Notes under the pieces: generated by a model
Told to the model about the DNA's origin: nothing
Databases searched by the model: none
Seen by the model: the letters and a program-made list of their open reading frames with translations, nothing else
Made by a program: the position numbers and the translations under genes
Shown: in pieces, positions 1-8,988 of the stretch
Numbering within the stretch: the first letter of the stretch is position 1
Layout: each line of letters starts with the position of its first letter
Assembly (NCBI RefSeq): GCF_001664485.1
Contig: NZ_CP013634.1
Coordinates: 62,001-126,000 of the forward strand
Source of the DNA: Rhizobium sp. N324
Lineage (GTDB): Bacteria; Pseudomonadota; Alphaproteobacteria; Rhizobiales; Rhizobiaceae
Length of the DNA: 64,000 bases
Direction: 5' to 3'

Positions 1-147
1 CCAACCCCTCCCCACAAGGGGGAGGGACTAACCCGCGGCGCCAACCTGCCCATTTTCCGACCTCGGCGTTCTCGGCGATGATTTTTGAGTGAGAGGATGC
101 GGCAAGTTAAGTCCCTCCCCCTTGTGGGGAGGGGTTGGGGAGGGGTC
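1..147. repeat. Rhizobial inverted intergenic repeat (type A, copy 1)
   Basis: Bases 1-27 and 112-138 are perfect 27-bp inverted copies of a C/T-rich motif built around CCCCTCCCCACAAGGGGGAG. About 84 bases with no recognisable gene lie between them. The same pair recurs at 44179-44305 and 60340-60493, which marks it as a dispersed intergenic element. The element may continue left of the window. Confidence 0.85.
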
Positions 148-241
148 TTAGTCGCCGACCGACGCTATTGCCGCCGGGGAGAAGCGACCCCCGGGTTTAA
201 TTCACCGCGATCATGCATTAGATCAGCTTCCTCTTCCCCGT

Positions 242-1594
242 TTGAAAGATCCCGCCTTGGCCACCTCCACCTTCGATACGCTTTTGCAGAAGATCGAAAC
301 CCGCGCGGCGCGTGCCGGCGTCATCGGGCTCGGTTATGTCGGCCTGCCGCTGGCAATGGCGGTGGCGCGCAGCGGTTTTGCGGTCACCGGCTTCGACATC
401 GACCCTTCCAAGATGGTGGCGCTCGCTGCCCGCCGCTCTTATATCGATGCCGTCAGCGATGCGGCACTCGCCGCCGAGATCGATGCGGGACGCTTCGAGG
501 CGACCACCGATTTCGCCGGTCTTGCCGCCTGCGACGTCATCATCATCTGCGTGCCGACGCCGCTCACCAAACATCGCGATCCCGACCTTTCCTTCGTCGA
601 GGCGACCTCGCGCTCGATCGCCCAGCATCTGCGCCTCGGCCAGCTGGTGGTGCTGGAATCGACCACCTATCCCGGCACGACCGACGATATCGTCAAGGTC
701 ATTCTCGAATCCACCGGGCTGAAATCCGGTTCGGATTTCTTCGTCGGCTTCTCGCCGGAGCGCGAGGATCCCGGCAATCAGCATTATCACACCGCCACCA
801 TCCCGAAGGTCGTCGCCGGTGACGGGCCTGAGGCGCTGGCGCTGATGAGGGCCTTCTACGGCGCGGCGGTCTCGACCGTCGTTCCGGTCTCCTCGAATGC
901 GACGGCCGAGGCGGTGAAGCTCACCGAAAACATCTTCCGCTCGGTCAACATCGCCCTCGTCAACGAATTGAAGACCGTCTATGCGGCGATGGGCATCGAC
1001 GTCTGGGAAGTGATCGACGCGGCCAAGACCAAGCCCTTCGGCTACATGCCCTTCTATCCCGGCCCGGGCCTCGGTGGTCATTGCATCCCGATCGATCCCT
1101 TCTACCTCACCTGGAAATCGCGTGAATACGAACTCCCCACCCGCTTCATCGAGCTCGCCGGTGAGATCAATTCGGCGATGCCGCGTTATGTCGTCGGCAA
1201 GCTTGCCGAAGCGCTCGATATCCGCGCCGGCAAGGCGCTGAGCCGCAGCAAGGTGCTGGTGATCGGGCTCGCCTACAAGAAAAACGTCGCCGATATAAGA
1301 GAGAGCCCGTCGCTGCGGCTGATCGAGATCATCGAGGAACGCGGCGGACGGGCCGATTATCACGACCCCTTCGTCGCCGAGATCCCGCCGACACGTGAAT
1401 ACCAGGCGCTGAAGGGCCGCCGGTCGGTGGCGCTGACGCCTGATACTATCGCCGGCTACGATGCGGTACTGGTCGCCACCGACCATGACAGCGTCGATTA
1501 TGCGGCGCTGGCAAAAAGCGCTGCGCTGATCATCGACACCCGCAACGTTTTCAACCGGCTCGGCCTTTCGGCCGATCACGTCATCAAGGCGTGA
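242..1594 (+). CDS. UDP-N-acetyl-D-glucosamine/mannosamine-type nucleotide-sugar 6-dehydrogenase
   Basis: NAD-dependent oxidation of a UDP-sugar to the uronic acid, feeding cell-surface polysaccharide. The N-terminus carries the Rossmann signature GLGYVGLPLA (about residues 29-38). GGHCIPIDP in mid-protein is the catalytic-cysteine loop of UDP-glucose/GDP-mannose dehydrogenases, and the C-terminal domain contains GLAYKKNVADIRESPS. At 450 residues it has normal length for the WbpA/TviB type. The start is uncertain: position 242 is TTG, and another TTG lies 15 bases downstream. It ends convergently with the next gene, with an 11-bp overlap of coding ends. The precise sugar cannot be read from sequence. 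Confidence 0.88.
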   Translation: MKDPALATSTFDTLLQKIETRAARAGVIGLGYVGLPLAMAVARSGFAVTGFDIDPSKMVALAARRSYIDAVSDAALAAEIDAGRFEATTDFAGLAACDVIIICVPTPLTKHRDPDLSFVEATSRSIAQHLRLGQLVVLESTTYPGTTDDIVKVILESTGLKSGSDFFVGFSPEREDPGNQHYHTATIPKVVAGDGPEALALMRAFYGAAVSTVVPVSSNATAEAVKLTENIFRSVNIALVNELKTVYAAMGIDVWEVIDAAKTKPFGYMPFYPGPGLGGHCIPIDPFYLTWKSREYELPTRFIELAGEINSAMPRYVVGKLAEALDIRAGKALSRSKVLVIGLAYKKNVADIRESPSLRLIEIIEERGGRADYHDPFVAEIPPTREYQALKGRRSVALTPDTIAGYDAVLVATDHDSVDYAALAKSAALIIDTRNVFNRLGLSADHVIKA

Positions 1595-2759
1595 CGGCAA
1601 CGCCGGAAAGCGATTTTCCGGTCATCCGGCTGGCGGCCACCGCATAGCCGCCTGACGCGCCGTCGATGAAATGCATGTGGTCGCGCGAGATCGGCGTCGG
1701 CACGAAGCAGGTCATCAGCGCCGAGGCCTGCCGATGCAGGCCGTAGCGGGCGACGCCCTTGGCCCGCGCCGCTTCGAGCAGCGTCTCGATGCGTTTCAGA
1801 TGGTCGGCGTCGACGTCGACCGTCATCTTCAGCCCGTCGTCGAATTTGCGGAAATCGGAATTGCCGGCGACATCGCGCTTGTAGCGGCGCGCATCGAAAC
1901 GGCCGAGCGGAATGCCGAGCTTGTAGCAGAGGACGGTGATGGCGAGCTGCAGGACGATGAAGAGCTTCTGACGCAACCGCCGGCCGGCGGGTGCGGTGGC
2001 CTTGGCCTCGCGGTTGATGCCGTGCAGCGAGAAGGCGAAGTTCGGGCCGTCGGCCGGCACCGGATGGCTGCCGCGGTTCTGCTCGCCGGTGATGGCGACG
2101 ATGCCGTTGACGAGGTCGCGGAATTCCTCGCCCGGCCGGCCTTCGCCGGGAACGGCGATGATCGAGACGATCTCGCCGTTCTGCGCGTCGATCGGGCTCC
2201 AGCGGCAGGAGAGGCCGGTGAGATCGGGGCGTGTTCCGGCGGCGGCGCGCCCGACGGCGTAATGGCCGAGCTTCATCTGCCGTTCCGCCCAGCTGGTGCC
2301 GCCGCCCCAGAACATCGCATAGGTGACATGCGGGCTTGCCGAATATCGTGCGACGCGCACGTCGAGGCCCTCGGCGCGGGTGTCAGCGACCGGAACGATG
2401 GCGACGCGCAGCATCAGGGCGAGATCTTCCTCAACCCAGACCTGCACGGCGGCAAGCGCCTCGCGCGCCGCCTGCTCCAGCGAGCCGGGAAGCGCGATCA
2501 GCGCGCCGTCGCCGCCGAAGACGAAGGGATAATCGCCCTTGCCGACGGCATTCAGCACCGCCGAAATGACACTGGCGCCCGCCATATTGACGTCCTTGTA
2601 GCGGCCGCCGGCGATCGCCTGCGTCGAGCCGACGATATCGGCAAGCGCCAGCACCCACCCATCCGGCAGCGGCCGGTAATTGGCGGCATCGGTCACGCCC
2701 TCGAAGGCGCTGAACAGCGGCACGGCGGCAAAGAATTCTTCGTCGGTCACGGTTTTCAT
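1584..2759 (-). CDS. DUF3095 family protein, cyclase-like fold
   Basis: A 391-residue protein resembling the DUF3095 family, whose function is unknown. Near the N-terminus LADIVGSTQAI is followed by FGGDGALIALP. This pair resembles the two metal-binding aspartates of class III nucleotide cyclases, so a cyclase-related fold is inferred. No membrane segment is obvious. ATG 2759 is chosen because the family-like sequence MKTVTDEEFF begins there; the frame stays open to 2810. The gene converges on the sugar dehydrogenase with an 11-bp overlap. Enzymatic activity is not established by sequence. Confidence 0.72.
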   Translation of the reverse strand: MKTVTDEEFFAAVPLFSAFEGVTDAANYRPLPDGWVLALADIVGSTQAIAGGRYKDVNMAGASVISAVLNAVGKGDYPFVFGGDGALIALPGSLEQAAREALAAVQVWVEEDLALMLRVAIVPVADTRAEGLDVRVARYSASPHVTYAMFWGGGTSWAERQMKLGHYAVGRAAAGTRPDLTGLSCRWSPIDAQNGEIVSIIAVPGEGRPGEEFRDLVNGIVAITGEQNRGSHPVPADGPNFAFSLHGINREAKATAPAGRRLRQKLFIVLQLAITVLCYKLGIPLGRFDARRYKRDVAGNSDFRKFDDGLKMTVDVDADHLKRIETLLEAARAKGVARYGLHRQASALMTCFVPTPISRDHMHFIDGASGGYAVAASRMTGKSLSGVAVTP

Positions 2760-2883
2760 GTCATCCAGCTTAGCACAGACCCATGTTGCCACTGCAACGC
2801 CATTTCCCATTTACGGCAATCGACTTGGCAAGGTTTCATGTGTTAGCACGCGCTCACGATTTTTCATGACGGATATGGATTAG

Positions 2884-3363
2884 ATGAGCCGCCTCGACAG
2901 CTTCATTCGCCGGTTGACGGCGCAGCGCGACATTTTGAACGCGATTATCGATCTGGTCGGCGAAATCGACGGCCCGGTGCTGGAGTTCGGCCTCGGCAAC
3001 GGCCGCACCTATGATCACCTGCGCGAAAATTTCCCCGGCCGCCGCATCGTCGCCTTCGACTGGGAGGTCCGCTCCTATTCGGCCTCGACGCCGGCGGCGG
3101 AGGATATGGTAACCGGCAATATCCGCGAATCCGGCCAGGCCTTCCTCGGCATCGGTGCGGCGCTCGCCCATGCCGATATCGGCACCGGCCATGACGAGAT
3201 CGACGCCGTGACGCTCACCTGGCTGCCGCAACTAATGGCCGGCGTGCTGGCCCCAAACGGCATCGCCGTCAGCGGCTTGCCGCTGGAGCACGCCGAGCTG
3301 GTGGCGCTGCCGCTGCCGGAGGGGATCAAGGAAGGGCGGTATTTTCTGTATCGGAGGTCGTAA
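2884..3363 (+). CDS. small class I SAM-dependent methyltransferase
   Basis: A 159-residue protein with the SAM-binding motif I VLEFGLGNGRTYDHL (about residues 32-46) and an acidic motif II VAFDWEV, as in Rossmann-fold methyltransferases. Its size and sequence resemble the Methyltransf_17 family. The substrate is unknown. It stands alone, divergent from the DUF3095 gene with about 120 bases between the starts. No signal peptide is seen, so it is likely cytoplasmic. Confidence 0.75.
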   Translation: MSRLDSFIRRLTAQRDILNAIIDLVGEIDGPVLEFGLGNGRTYDHLRENFPGRRIVAFDWEVRSYSASTPAAEDMVTGNIRESGQAFLGIGAALAHADIGTGHDEIDAVTLTWLPQLMAGVLAPNGIAVSGLPLEHAELVALPLPEGIKEGRYFLYRRS

Positions 3364-3495
3364 GCGGTATCATGTGACGACCACAACATCGGTCGGTTAT
3401 GGCTCGAAGCGGGCACCGGCTTAGAGTGGCGGGGAGCTTGGGAAGCCGATCAGACATCAGCACCGCCAATGTCGTTGGATGCGGACTCCGGTTTG

Positions 3496-4467
3496 TTAAC
3501 GTTCGTGCGGCCTCCGCTGAGATGCGTTCATGCGTGATATGAATTTTGCGACAGGTCGGATAGGCCGCTTGCTGAACACTGCGACGGCAGCACAGACGCC
3601 GACGAACTGCAATGCTGCGCCAATCGCCTCCACAGAAGACGGCAAACGCGCCTCGAAACTGAAGCCGTAGGCGAGGCCGAACAACGTTTCCGCAACGATG
3701 AGCTGGGCGGAGAGAACCAGCGGCAGGCGACGTGATGCGATCACCCAGCACCAGGTCGCAAACCAGGAGCCGCCCAGCCCCATTAACAACGCCCAACCGG
3801 CAAAATTCGCGACGTCGGAAATCGACGCCGTATCCACCAGATCGAACGAAGCCAGCGGCAGCAGGAGCAGACTCCCAAGCGCCGCGCCGATGCCTTGCAG
3901 CCCTGTCCATTGCAGCCCGTCCGGCGCGTCGGCTGACTGCATCACGGCCGCATTTGCCAACCCGTAGACGATCCAGATTGCAAGCGCCACGAAGCTGGCG
4001 AGGATGCCGAGAGTGATTGTCGCCTTGGTAGATGGATCTGCTGTGTGGATCGTCGCGATATTGACGATCGCTACCCCGACCGCGATCAGCATCAAAGGCA
4101 AGGCGAGAACCTGCCATGGGGCAGAGCGGTCACGGATATTGGCGATAATCGCCAGAAGCACCGGCATGGTGCCGATGATGACAGGGGGAATAGCAGCGCC
4201 CGCGAGCTGGACGGCGAAGGCGGCGCTGACAAAGTATCCCACATATCCCGCGCCCCCGAGAAGCAGGCCGACCAAAAGCCGGGACGGCGCCATTCCAGCA
4301 GGCCGAAACCGTCGATTGATCATCAGTAGCAGGCAGGCAAGACCGAAGATGCCGTAGCGGGCAATGGTCAAATCCCACGCGGTGAACGGCGCGACGGCGC
4401 GCGGGGCGACGAACGTCAGCCCCCACAATGCGCAAGTCGTAAGGCCGGCGATGATCCCAAGCAGCAC
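3496..4467 (-). CDS. DMT-superfamily (EamA) transporter
   Basis: A 323-residue inner-membrane protein with about ten hydrophobic helices and two EamA-type halves. It begins GIIAGLTTCALWGLTFVAPR, typical of drug/metabolite exporters. The start is GTG at 4467, with AAGGAG about seven bases upstream. An Lrp/AsnC regulator is transcribed divergently 86 bases away. This arrangement is common for amino acid or metabolite exporters, so the neighbour probably controls it. The last 15 or so residues are polar and basic. The substrate is not predictable. Confidence 0.85.
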   Translation of the reverse strand: MLLGIIAGLTTCALWGLTFVAPRAVAPFTAWDLTIARYGIFGLACLLLMINRRFRPAGMAPSRLLVGLLLGGAGYVGYFVSAAFAVQLAGAAIPPVIIGTMPVLLAIIANIRDRSAPWQVLALPLMLIAVGVAIVNIATIHTADPSTKATITLGILASFVALAIWIVYGLANAAVMQSADAPDGLQWTGLQGIGAALGSLLLLPLASFDLVDTASISDVANFAGWALLMGLGGSWFATWCWVIASRRLPLVLSAQLIVAETLFGLAYGFSFEARLPSSVEAIGAALQFVGVCAAVAVFSKRPIRPVAKFISRMNASQRRPHER

Positions 4468-4553
4468 GATGTTCTCCTTTTGGCGGAGATCATGCGATGT
4501 GACGCGGCAGTTTTATATGGAAACACAAAGGATCAGCGGTTAACTTCCTCTCT

Positions 4554-5033
4554 ATGTCAAAGGCAAAGGCACCTCGGAACCTTCAATCTGGAAACTCGAC
4601 GCTAGACGAGACCGATGCGCGCATTCTGGCAACGCTCGATTCGGATGCCCGCTTGTCGATGAGCGAGCTTGCTCGCCTCGTCGGCATGTCCGCGCCGAGT
4701 GTTTCGGAGCGCGTTCGCAGGCTGGAGGCGACCGGTGTTATCCGAGGATTTACCGTTGATGTGGATACGCGTGCGATCGGCTATCAGATACGGGCCATGG
4801 TGAGGATCAGGCCTTTACCGGGCAAGCTGCACCTTGTCGAAAGGCTCATTCAGGAGCGCCCGGAGTTTGTCGAATGCGACAAGATTACCGGCGACGATCC
4901 ATTCCTCGCCCGCTTGGTCGTCCATTCGATCGAGCAAATGGACGATGTTCTCGAAGCTCTCTCCGAACACGCCGTCACCAGCACGGCTGTCATCAAGGGC
5001 ACTTCTGTCAAACGTCGTCTGCCGCCCCTGTAG
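4554..5033 (+). CDS. Lrp/AsnC family transcriptional regulator
   Basis: A 159-residue protein. LDETDARILATLDSDARLSMSELARLVGMSAPSVSERVRRLE (about residues 17-58) is the AsnC-type helix-turn-helix. The remainder is the RAM/AsnC ligand-binding domain, including VECDKITGDDPFLARL. It is divergent from the EamA transporter, which is its probable target. Lrp family members respond to amino acids, but the ligand here is unknown. The length is normal for the family. Confidence 0.88.
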   Translation: MSKAKAPRNLQSGNSTLDETDARILATLDSDARLSMSELARLVGMSAPSVSERVRRLEATGVIRGFTVDVDTRAIGYQIRAMVRIRPLPGKLHLVERLIQERPEFVECDKITGDDPFLARLVVHSIEQMDDVLEALSEHAVTSTAVIKGTSVKRRLPPL

Positions 5034-5111
5034 CCGCGCTAGGTTGCGCTGGCCGGTGGGTGTGATCGGGTATATCATTGTCGATCACCGTATTGGCCGG
5101 GGGAGAGCCAG

Positions 5112-6023
5112 ATGCGTGAGCTGATCGGAAGCCTTCTCATCTATTTGAGTGCTGTTGTAACCGCCCAAGGCGGTCCGCTTCACGAGGCGGTCAGGAGCGG
5201 CGACCTGACCGCGATCGCGGCGGCGCTCGATGCCGGCGCCGACATCGAGGAGCAGGACAAGGGCGCCACACCTCTCTTCCTGGCAATTCGTAGTGGCCAT
5301 TCCGAAGTCGTGGAATTGCTGATCGAGCGCGGGGCGGGTGTGAACAATCCGTCGGCGATGGGCCTGCCGCTGACCGGCGCTGTCCTGACGAACGCCGTCG
5401 ACCTCGTGCGGCTGTTGTTGGCGCATGGCGCTGACCCTAATGCCGCAGCAAGGGGCGAGCGCATGCTGCACTTCGCGGTCGCGAACGGCTGTCTGGATTG
5501 TGTCAAGCTGCTCGTGGAAGCCGGGGCAGACGTCAATGCCGTCTGGATCCGGGGCGACCCCGCCCGTCTGCCGGCCATTGTCACGGCCTACCATCTTGCA
5601 AAACACGACGATCATGCCGATATCGCCGCCTATCTGCTGGCGCATGGCGTCACCATTCTGAAACCCGAGCCGATTTCCGCGAAGCTGGCGAACGGCGACC
5701 CGGCAAAGGGCGCGGCGTTCTTTGCCCCCAACTGCTCCTCCTGTCATGCCATCCTTGCGCAAGGTGGACCGACCAGGGGGCCGAGCCTGTGGAATGTCGT
5801 CGGGCGCGACAAGGCCTCGACCAAGTTCGACGGCTACTCCAAAACGCTGTCGGCTTGGGAGGGGTCCTGGACGTATGAGGACCTCAACATATTTCTCGCG
5901 GGTCCCACTTTGACAACGCCTGGCGTCGACATGGAAATCCGTGGCGCGCCTGAGGAAGCCGATCGGCTTGATGTAATCGCCTATCTCAGAACGCTCGCCG
6001 ACACGCCGGTTCCGCTGCCCTAA
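5112..6023 (+). CDS. ankyrin-repeat / cytochrome c fusion protein
   Basis: A 303-residue protein that begins with a short hydrophobic segment ending in VVTAQG (residues 1-20), a likely Sec signal. About five ankyrin repeats follow (residues 21-180), with motifs such as TPLFLAIRSGHSEVVELLIE and LLLAHGADPN. The C-terminus (about 190-303) is a class I cytochrome c domain with heme motif C208-S-S-C211-H212, a PSLWNVVGR segment and a probable axial Met274 in GVDMEI. Heme attachment requires periplasmic export, which agrees with the leader. It appears monocistronic. The partner and electron-transfer role are unknown; the ankyrin part suggests protein binding. Confidence 0.85.
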   Translation: MRELIGSLLIYLSAVVTAQGGPLHEAVRSGDLTAIAAALDAGADIEEQDKGATPLFLAIRSGHSEVVELLIERGAGVNNPSAMGLPLTGAVLTNAVDLVRLLLAHGADPNAAARGERMLHFAVANGCLDCVKLLVEAGADVNAVWIRGDPARLPAIVTAYHLAKHDDHADIAAYLLAHGVTILKPEPISAKLANGDPAKGAAFFAPNCSSCHAILAQGGPTRGPSLWNVVGRDKASTKFDGYSKTLSAWEGSWTYEDLNIFLAGPTLTTPGVDMEIRGAPEEADRLDVIAYLRTLADTPVPLP

Positions 6024-6138
6024 CGGGATGGCGCGCGTAGCGCCCACGCCCCGTGAGGATGTCGCCGCGTCGTTGCCGTGCCTGCCGATGCGGCGAAGCG
6101 AGCACGTCGATCTTCCGGCCCTCGTCGATATCGTTGAT

Positions 6139-7032
6139 CTACTCGGACAAACGGGGCGGGTCGGCATGAGGCTTCTTTTTGAACGCGTTCTTCAACGCGT
6201 CCAGGACGACACGAACAGACGGAACGTCCTTGATCTCGGAGTGCACGACCAACCATAGTTCCCGTACGAGAGCATGTTCGCCCTCGATCCGCTGAAGATC
6301 GAAAGGGACCGCGAAATCGGGCAGCATGACGACACCCCCGTCAAGCCTTGCGGCGGCGACCTGAAACTCCAGAACGGATGATCTCAACGCAATTTGGCGG
6401 CCGGCGGCCACCTCGTTGAGACGCAATTGCTGCGGCGAGGAATTCATCGCTTCATCATAGCCGATAAACGTCCATTCGGACGGTGCAACGGTTTCGAGGT
6501 AACGCCTCGAAGCGAAGAGGTTGAACGTCAGCTCCTGGAGCTTGGTGATCGAATAGTCGCCATCTTCCGGTCTTGACAGTCGGATCGCGATGTCTGCCTC
6601 GCGCCTGTTCAACGACGTAAACCGCTTCTCGCCAACAAGCGTAATCTGCACACCCGGATGATCTTTCCGCATCGCTACGATCGGCTTTGCCAGAAGCGCG
6701 CTCGAAAGAGCGGGCGGGGCACTGATCCTCACATGTCCCCGCACTTCCGTCGCGCTGCTGCGCCCGATCTGCTCGACCGCGGCAGTCTGCAAGGCAATGA
6801 CAGCGGCATGCTTGGCGACCTTCTCGCCTTCCAGAGTGAGAATGATGCGCCGCCCGCGGCGGTCGATGAGCTTGCGTTCCAGTGTTGCTTCAAGCGATGA
6901 GACGCGCCGGCTTATCGTCGCGTGCTCGACGCCGAGCTGCTTTGCTGCGCCGAGAAACGTCCCCGATTGCGCCAGCGCCAGAAAATGCCGCAGGTCGTCC
7001 CAATCGAGTTTTGTGAATTTTCTCCCATTCAT
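6139..7032 (-). CDS. LysR family transcriptional regulator
   Basis: A 297-residue protein with an N-terminal winged helix-turn-helix (LRHFLALAQSGTFLGAAKQL, then HATISRRVSSLE) and a C-terminal effector-binding domain. It is divergent from the quinone oxidoreductase gene, with 69 bases between the starts. Those bases contain the inverted repeat TGTGAA-N13-TTCACA, a plausible LysR operator. It probably controls itself and the reductase. The inducer is unknown. Confidence 0.88.
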   Translation of the reverse strand: MNGRKFTKLDWDDLRHFLALAQSGTFLGAAKQLGVEHATISRRVSSLEATLERKLIDRRGRRIILTLEGEKVAKHAAVIALQTAAVEQIGRSSATEVRGHVRISAPPALSSALLAKPIVAMRKDHPGVQITLVGEKRFTSLNRREADIAIRLSRPEDGDYSITKLQELTFNLFASRRYLETVAPSEWTFIGYDEAMNSSPQQLRLNEVAAGRQIALRSSVLEFQVAAARLDGGVVMLPDFAVPFDLQRIEGEHALVRELWLVVHSEIKDVPSVRVVLDALKNAFKKKPHADPPRLSE

Positions 7033-7057
7033 TGTGAATCAATAGGGAATTTTCACA
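7033..7057. promoter_or_regulatory. candidate LysR operator between divergent genes
   Basis: TGTGAA (7033-7038) and TTCACA (7052-7057) form a perfect 6-bp inverted repeat with a 13-base spacer. The repeat sits immediately upstream of the LysR start and ahead of the divergent reductase gene. Size and placement fit a LysR site. The assignment is by position only. Confidence 0.45.
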
Positions 7058-7101
7058 CGCTTGGCCAGCCGCTAGCCTGTGCGCATCAAGGAGATCGAAC
7101 G

Positions 7102-8073
7102 ATGACAGATCAGATCATAATGTTGAACGCCCCAGGCGACGTCAGCCGGTTTCAGGTACAGGATCATCGTTCCGCTCCTCCCGGTCGCGGCGAGATAGAA
7201 ATTCGTCATGAAGCGATCGGCACCAATTTCCTGGACGTCTATCATCGGAAGGGCATCTATCCGATGCCCTCCTACCCGGCCGTGATCGGTGCCGAGGCCG
7301 CGGGTGTCGTGGCAACGGTCGGTCCTGACGTGACGGAGTTGAAGGAGGGCGACCGGGTGGCATATGCGGGACCACCGGTCGGAGCCTATTGCACGACAAG
7401 GACCATTGCCGCTGAAAGAGTGATCAGGCTTCCCGACTCGATTTCGGCGAAAACGGCTGCGAGTTCGCTGCTCAAAGGCATGACGGCCTATATGCTGCTG
7501 AAGAAGACGTGCGATGTCCGCGCCGGAAGCCGTATTTTGATCCATGCGGCCGCGGGTGGGCTTGGGAGCATCCTCGTTCGCTGGGCCAAGTCGCTCGATG
7601 CCACGGTGATCGGCACCGTCAGCACACCCGAAAAGGCAGTGCTCGCCAAGTCCTTCGGCGCGGATCATCTCATCGTCGGGCGAGGAGCCGATATCGTTGC
7701 CGAGGTCCAACGGCTCACGAATGGCAACGGCGTCGACGTCGCCTTTGACGGCATAGGCGGCGATATGCTGGTCAAAAGTCTTCGTTCGGTGCGGGCTTTC
7801 GGGATGGCTGTTACCATCGGGCAAGCCGCCGGGCCGGTTCCGCCGGTTCCGGTCGAGGAGCTTCGGCCTGGCAAGTCGCTCTCTCACCCGAGCATCATGG
7901 CCTGGTGCGCCGATGTCGCAAGATACCGCGAGGCGGCGCAGGCGACAGTCCAGGCCATGGAGGCAGGGATCGTCTGCCAGATTGCTGCCGAATTCAGCCT
8001 GGCAGATGTTGCAACAGCGCATATCGAATTGGAGTCGGGGCGGGCCGCAGGCAGTATTTTGCTGATACCTTAG
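7102..8073 (+). CDS. NADPH:quinone oxidoreductase (zeta-crystallin-like MDR family)
   Basis: A 323-residue zinc-free medium-chain dehydrogenase/reductase. GTNFLDVYHRKGIYP near residue 37 and the nucleotide-binding HAAAGGLGSILVRWAK at mid-protein are typical of QorA/zeta-crystallin. It would reduce quinones with NADPH in the cytoplasm. ATG 7102 is preferred over an in-frame upstream start because AAGGAG lies about nine bases before it and the family's N-terminus begins there. The divergent LysR gene suggests inducible expression. Confidence 0.87.
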   Translation: MTDQIIMLNAPGDVSRFQVQDHRSAPPGRGEIEIRHEAIGTNFLDVYHRKGIYPMPSYPAVIGAEAAGVVATVGPDVTELKEGDRVAYAGPPVGAYCTTRTIAAERVIRLPDSISAKTAASSLLKGMTAYMLLKKTCDVRAGSRILIHAAAGGLGSILVRWAKSLDATVIGTVSTPEKAVLAKSFGADHLIVGRGADIVAEVQRLTNGNGVDVAFDGIGGDMLVKSLRSVRAFGMAVTIGQAAGPVPPVPVEELRPGKSLSHPSIMAWCADVARYREAAQATVQAMEAGIVCQIAAEFSLADVATAHIELESGRAAGSILLIP

Positions 8074-8109
8074 CGCAAGGGGCGCAGACGGGAGGCTCCG
8101 AAGCCGCCT

Positions 8110-8988
8110 CTACGGCAGAAACAGCACGTTATACTGATCAAACTCCCCCGGCAGATCCCGCACCTTCATCTCCTCCTCGCGGTCCTCGAAGAGCACGAGG
8201 CAGTCCTCGTAGAAGCCGGCAAGCGTTGAGATGAAGGCTTTTGTCCCCTCTGGACCGTAGAACAGAGGCGTGAATTCCATATGCAGCGGCACGCGGCGGG
8301 AAAGCAGGGGCTGCATCGAGCGGCAGGCGATCGGCTCGTAGCCTTCGATATCCATCCAGACGAGACCGATTGCTTCAGGGTCGATCGACAGGCCGGCGAG
8401 AATTGCGGACACCGGCTTCACCGGCACGCTGATCTTCTTGTCGGTCGGGCTCTGGCGGATGGCGCTGCTCTTGCCGTGATTGTTGCGGTTCAGGAAGAAG
8501 TCGATCTCGCCTTCGCGCTCGCCGGCGGCGCAGTTGACGAGGCGGACCTTTTCCTCCAGCCGGTTCTGACGGATGTTGAGGGCAAGCAGCGGGAAGTTGC
8601 GCGGGTCCGGCTCGATGCTGACGACCCTGGCATAGGTACCGCTCAAGGCGAAATAGACGGTCTGGGTGCCGATATTGCCGCCGATCTCCAGCAGCGTCGC
8701 ATCCTTTCGGAGCAGGCCGCGCTCGCGCAGGATGGCGATCAGCCGGTCGACCGCGTCGCGTTCGAAATGGCCCTTCCGGAAGACCTTGCGGCCGATGTAA
8801 TCCGAAGGCGAAAAGGTCATCAGATGGTCGCCGGCATCGACCGTCATCGAGACGACGCGCGGGCCGATATTTTCGATCAGCAGCCGGCGGCCGAAGCGGG
8901 TGTCGAAGAAGCGGGAGGCCGCGGCATTGCGCGCCTTGCGCAGCCGGCGGCTCCAATATTTGGTGGTCAGCCAGGGTGTGCCGGGCAT
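8110..8988 (-). CDS. FkbM family methyltransferase
   Basis: A 292-residue protein. LLEIGGNIGTQTVYFAL is the SAM-binding motif, followed by VVSIEPDPRNFPLL, both as in FkbM-type methyltransferases that often act on glycans or lipids. The C-terminal part contains LVWMDIEGYE. Its ATG overlaps the stop of the upstream cyclase gene by one base (TGATG), indicating translational coupling. The acceptor is unknown. No signal peptide is seen. Confidence 0.83.
   Translation of the reverse strand: MPGTPWLTTKYWSRRLRKARNAAASRFFDTRFGRRLLIENIGPRVVSMTVDAGDHLMTFSPSDYIGRKVFRKGHFERDAVDRLIAILRERGLLRKDATLLEIGGNIGTQTVYFALSGTYARVVSIEPDPRNFPLLALNIRQNRLEEKVRLVNCAAGEREGEIDFFLNRNNHGKSSAIRQSPTDKKISVPVKPVSAILAGLSIDPEAIGLVWMDIEGYEPIACRSMQPLLSRRVPLHMEFTPLFYGPEGTKAFISTLAGFYEDCLVLFEDREEEMKVRDLPGEFDQYNVLFLP

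Noticed and set aside
218..1600. Long open frame on the minus strand opposite the sugar dehydrogenase (460 codons)
   Set aside because: It is the mirror of a strongly conserved gene in GC-rich DNA. The translation is full of Arg/Asp/Gly with no motif.
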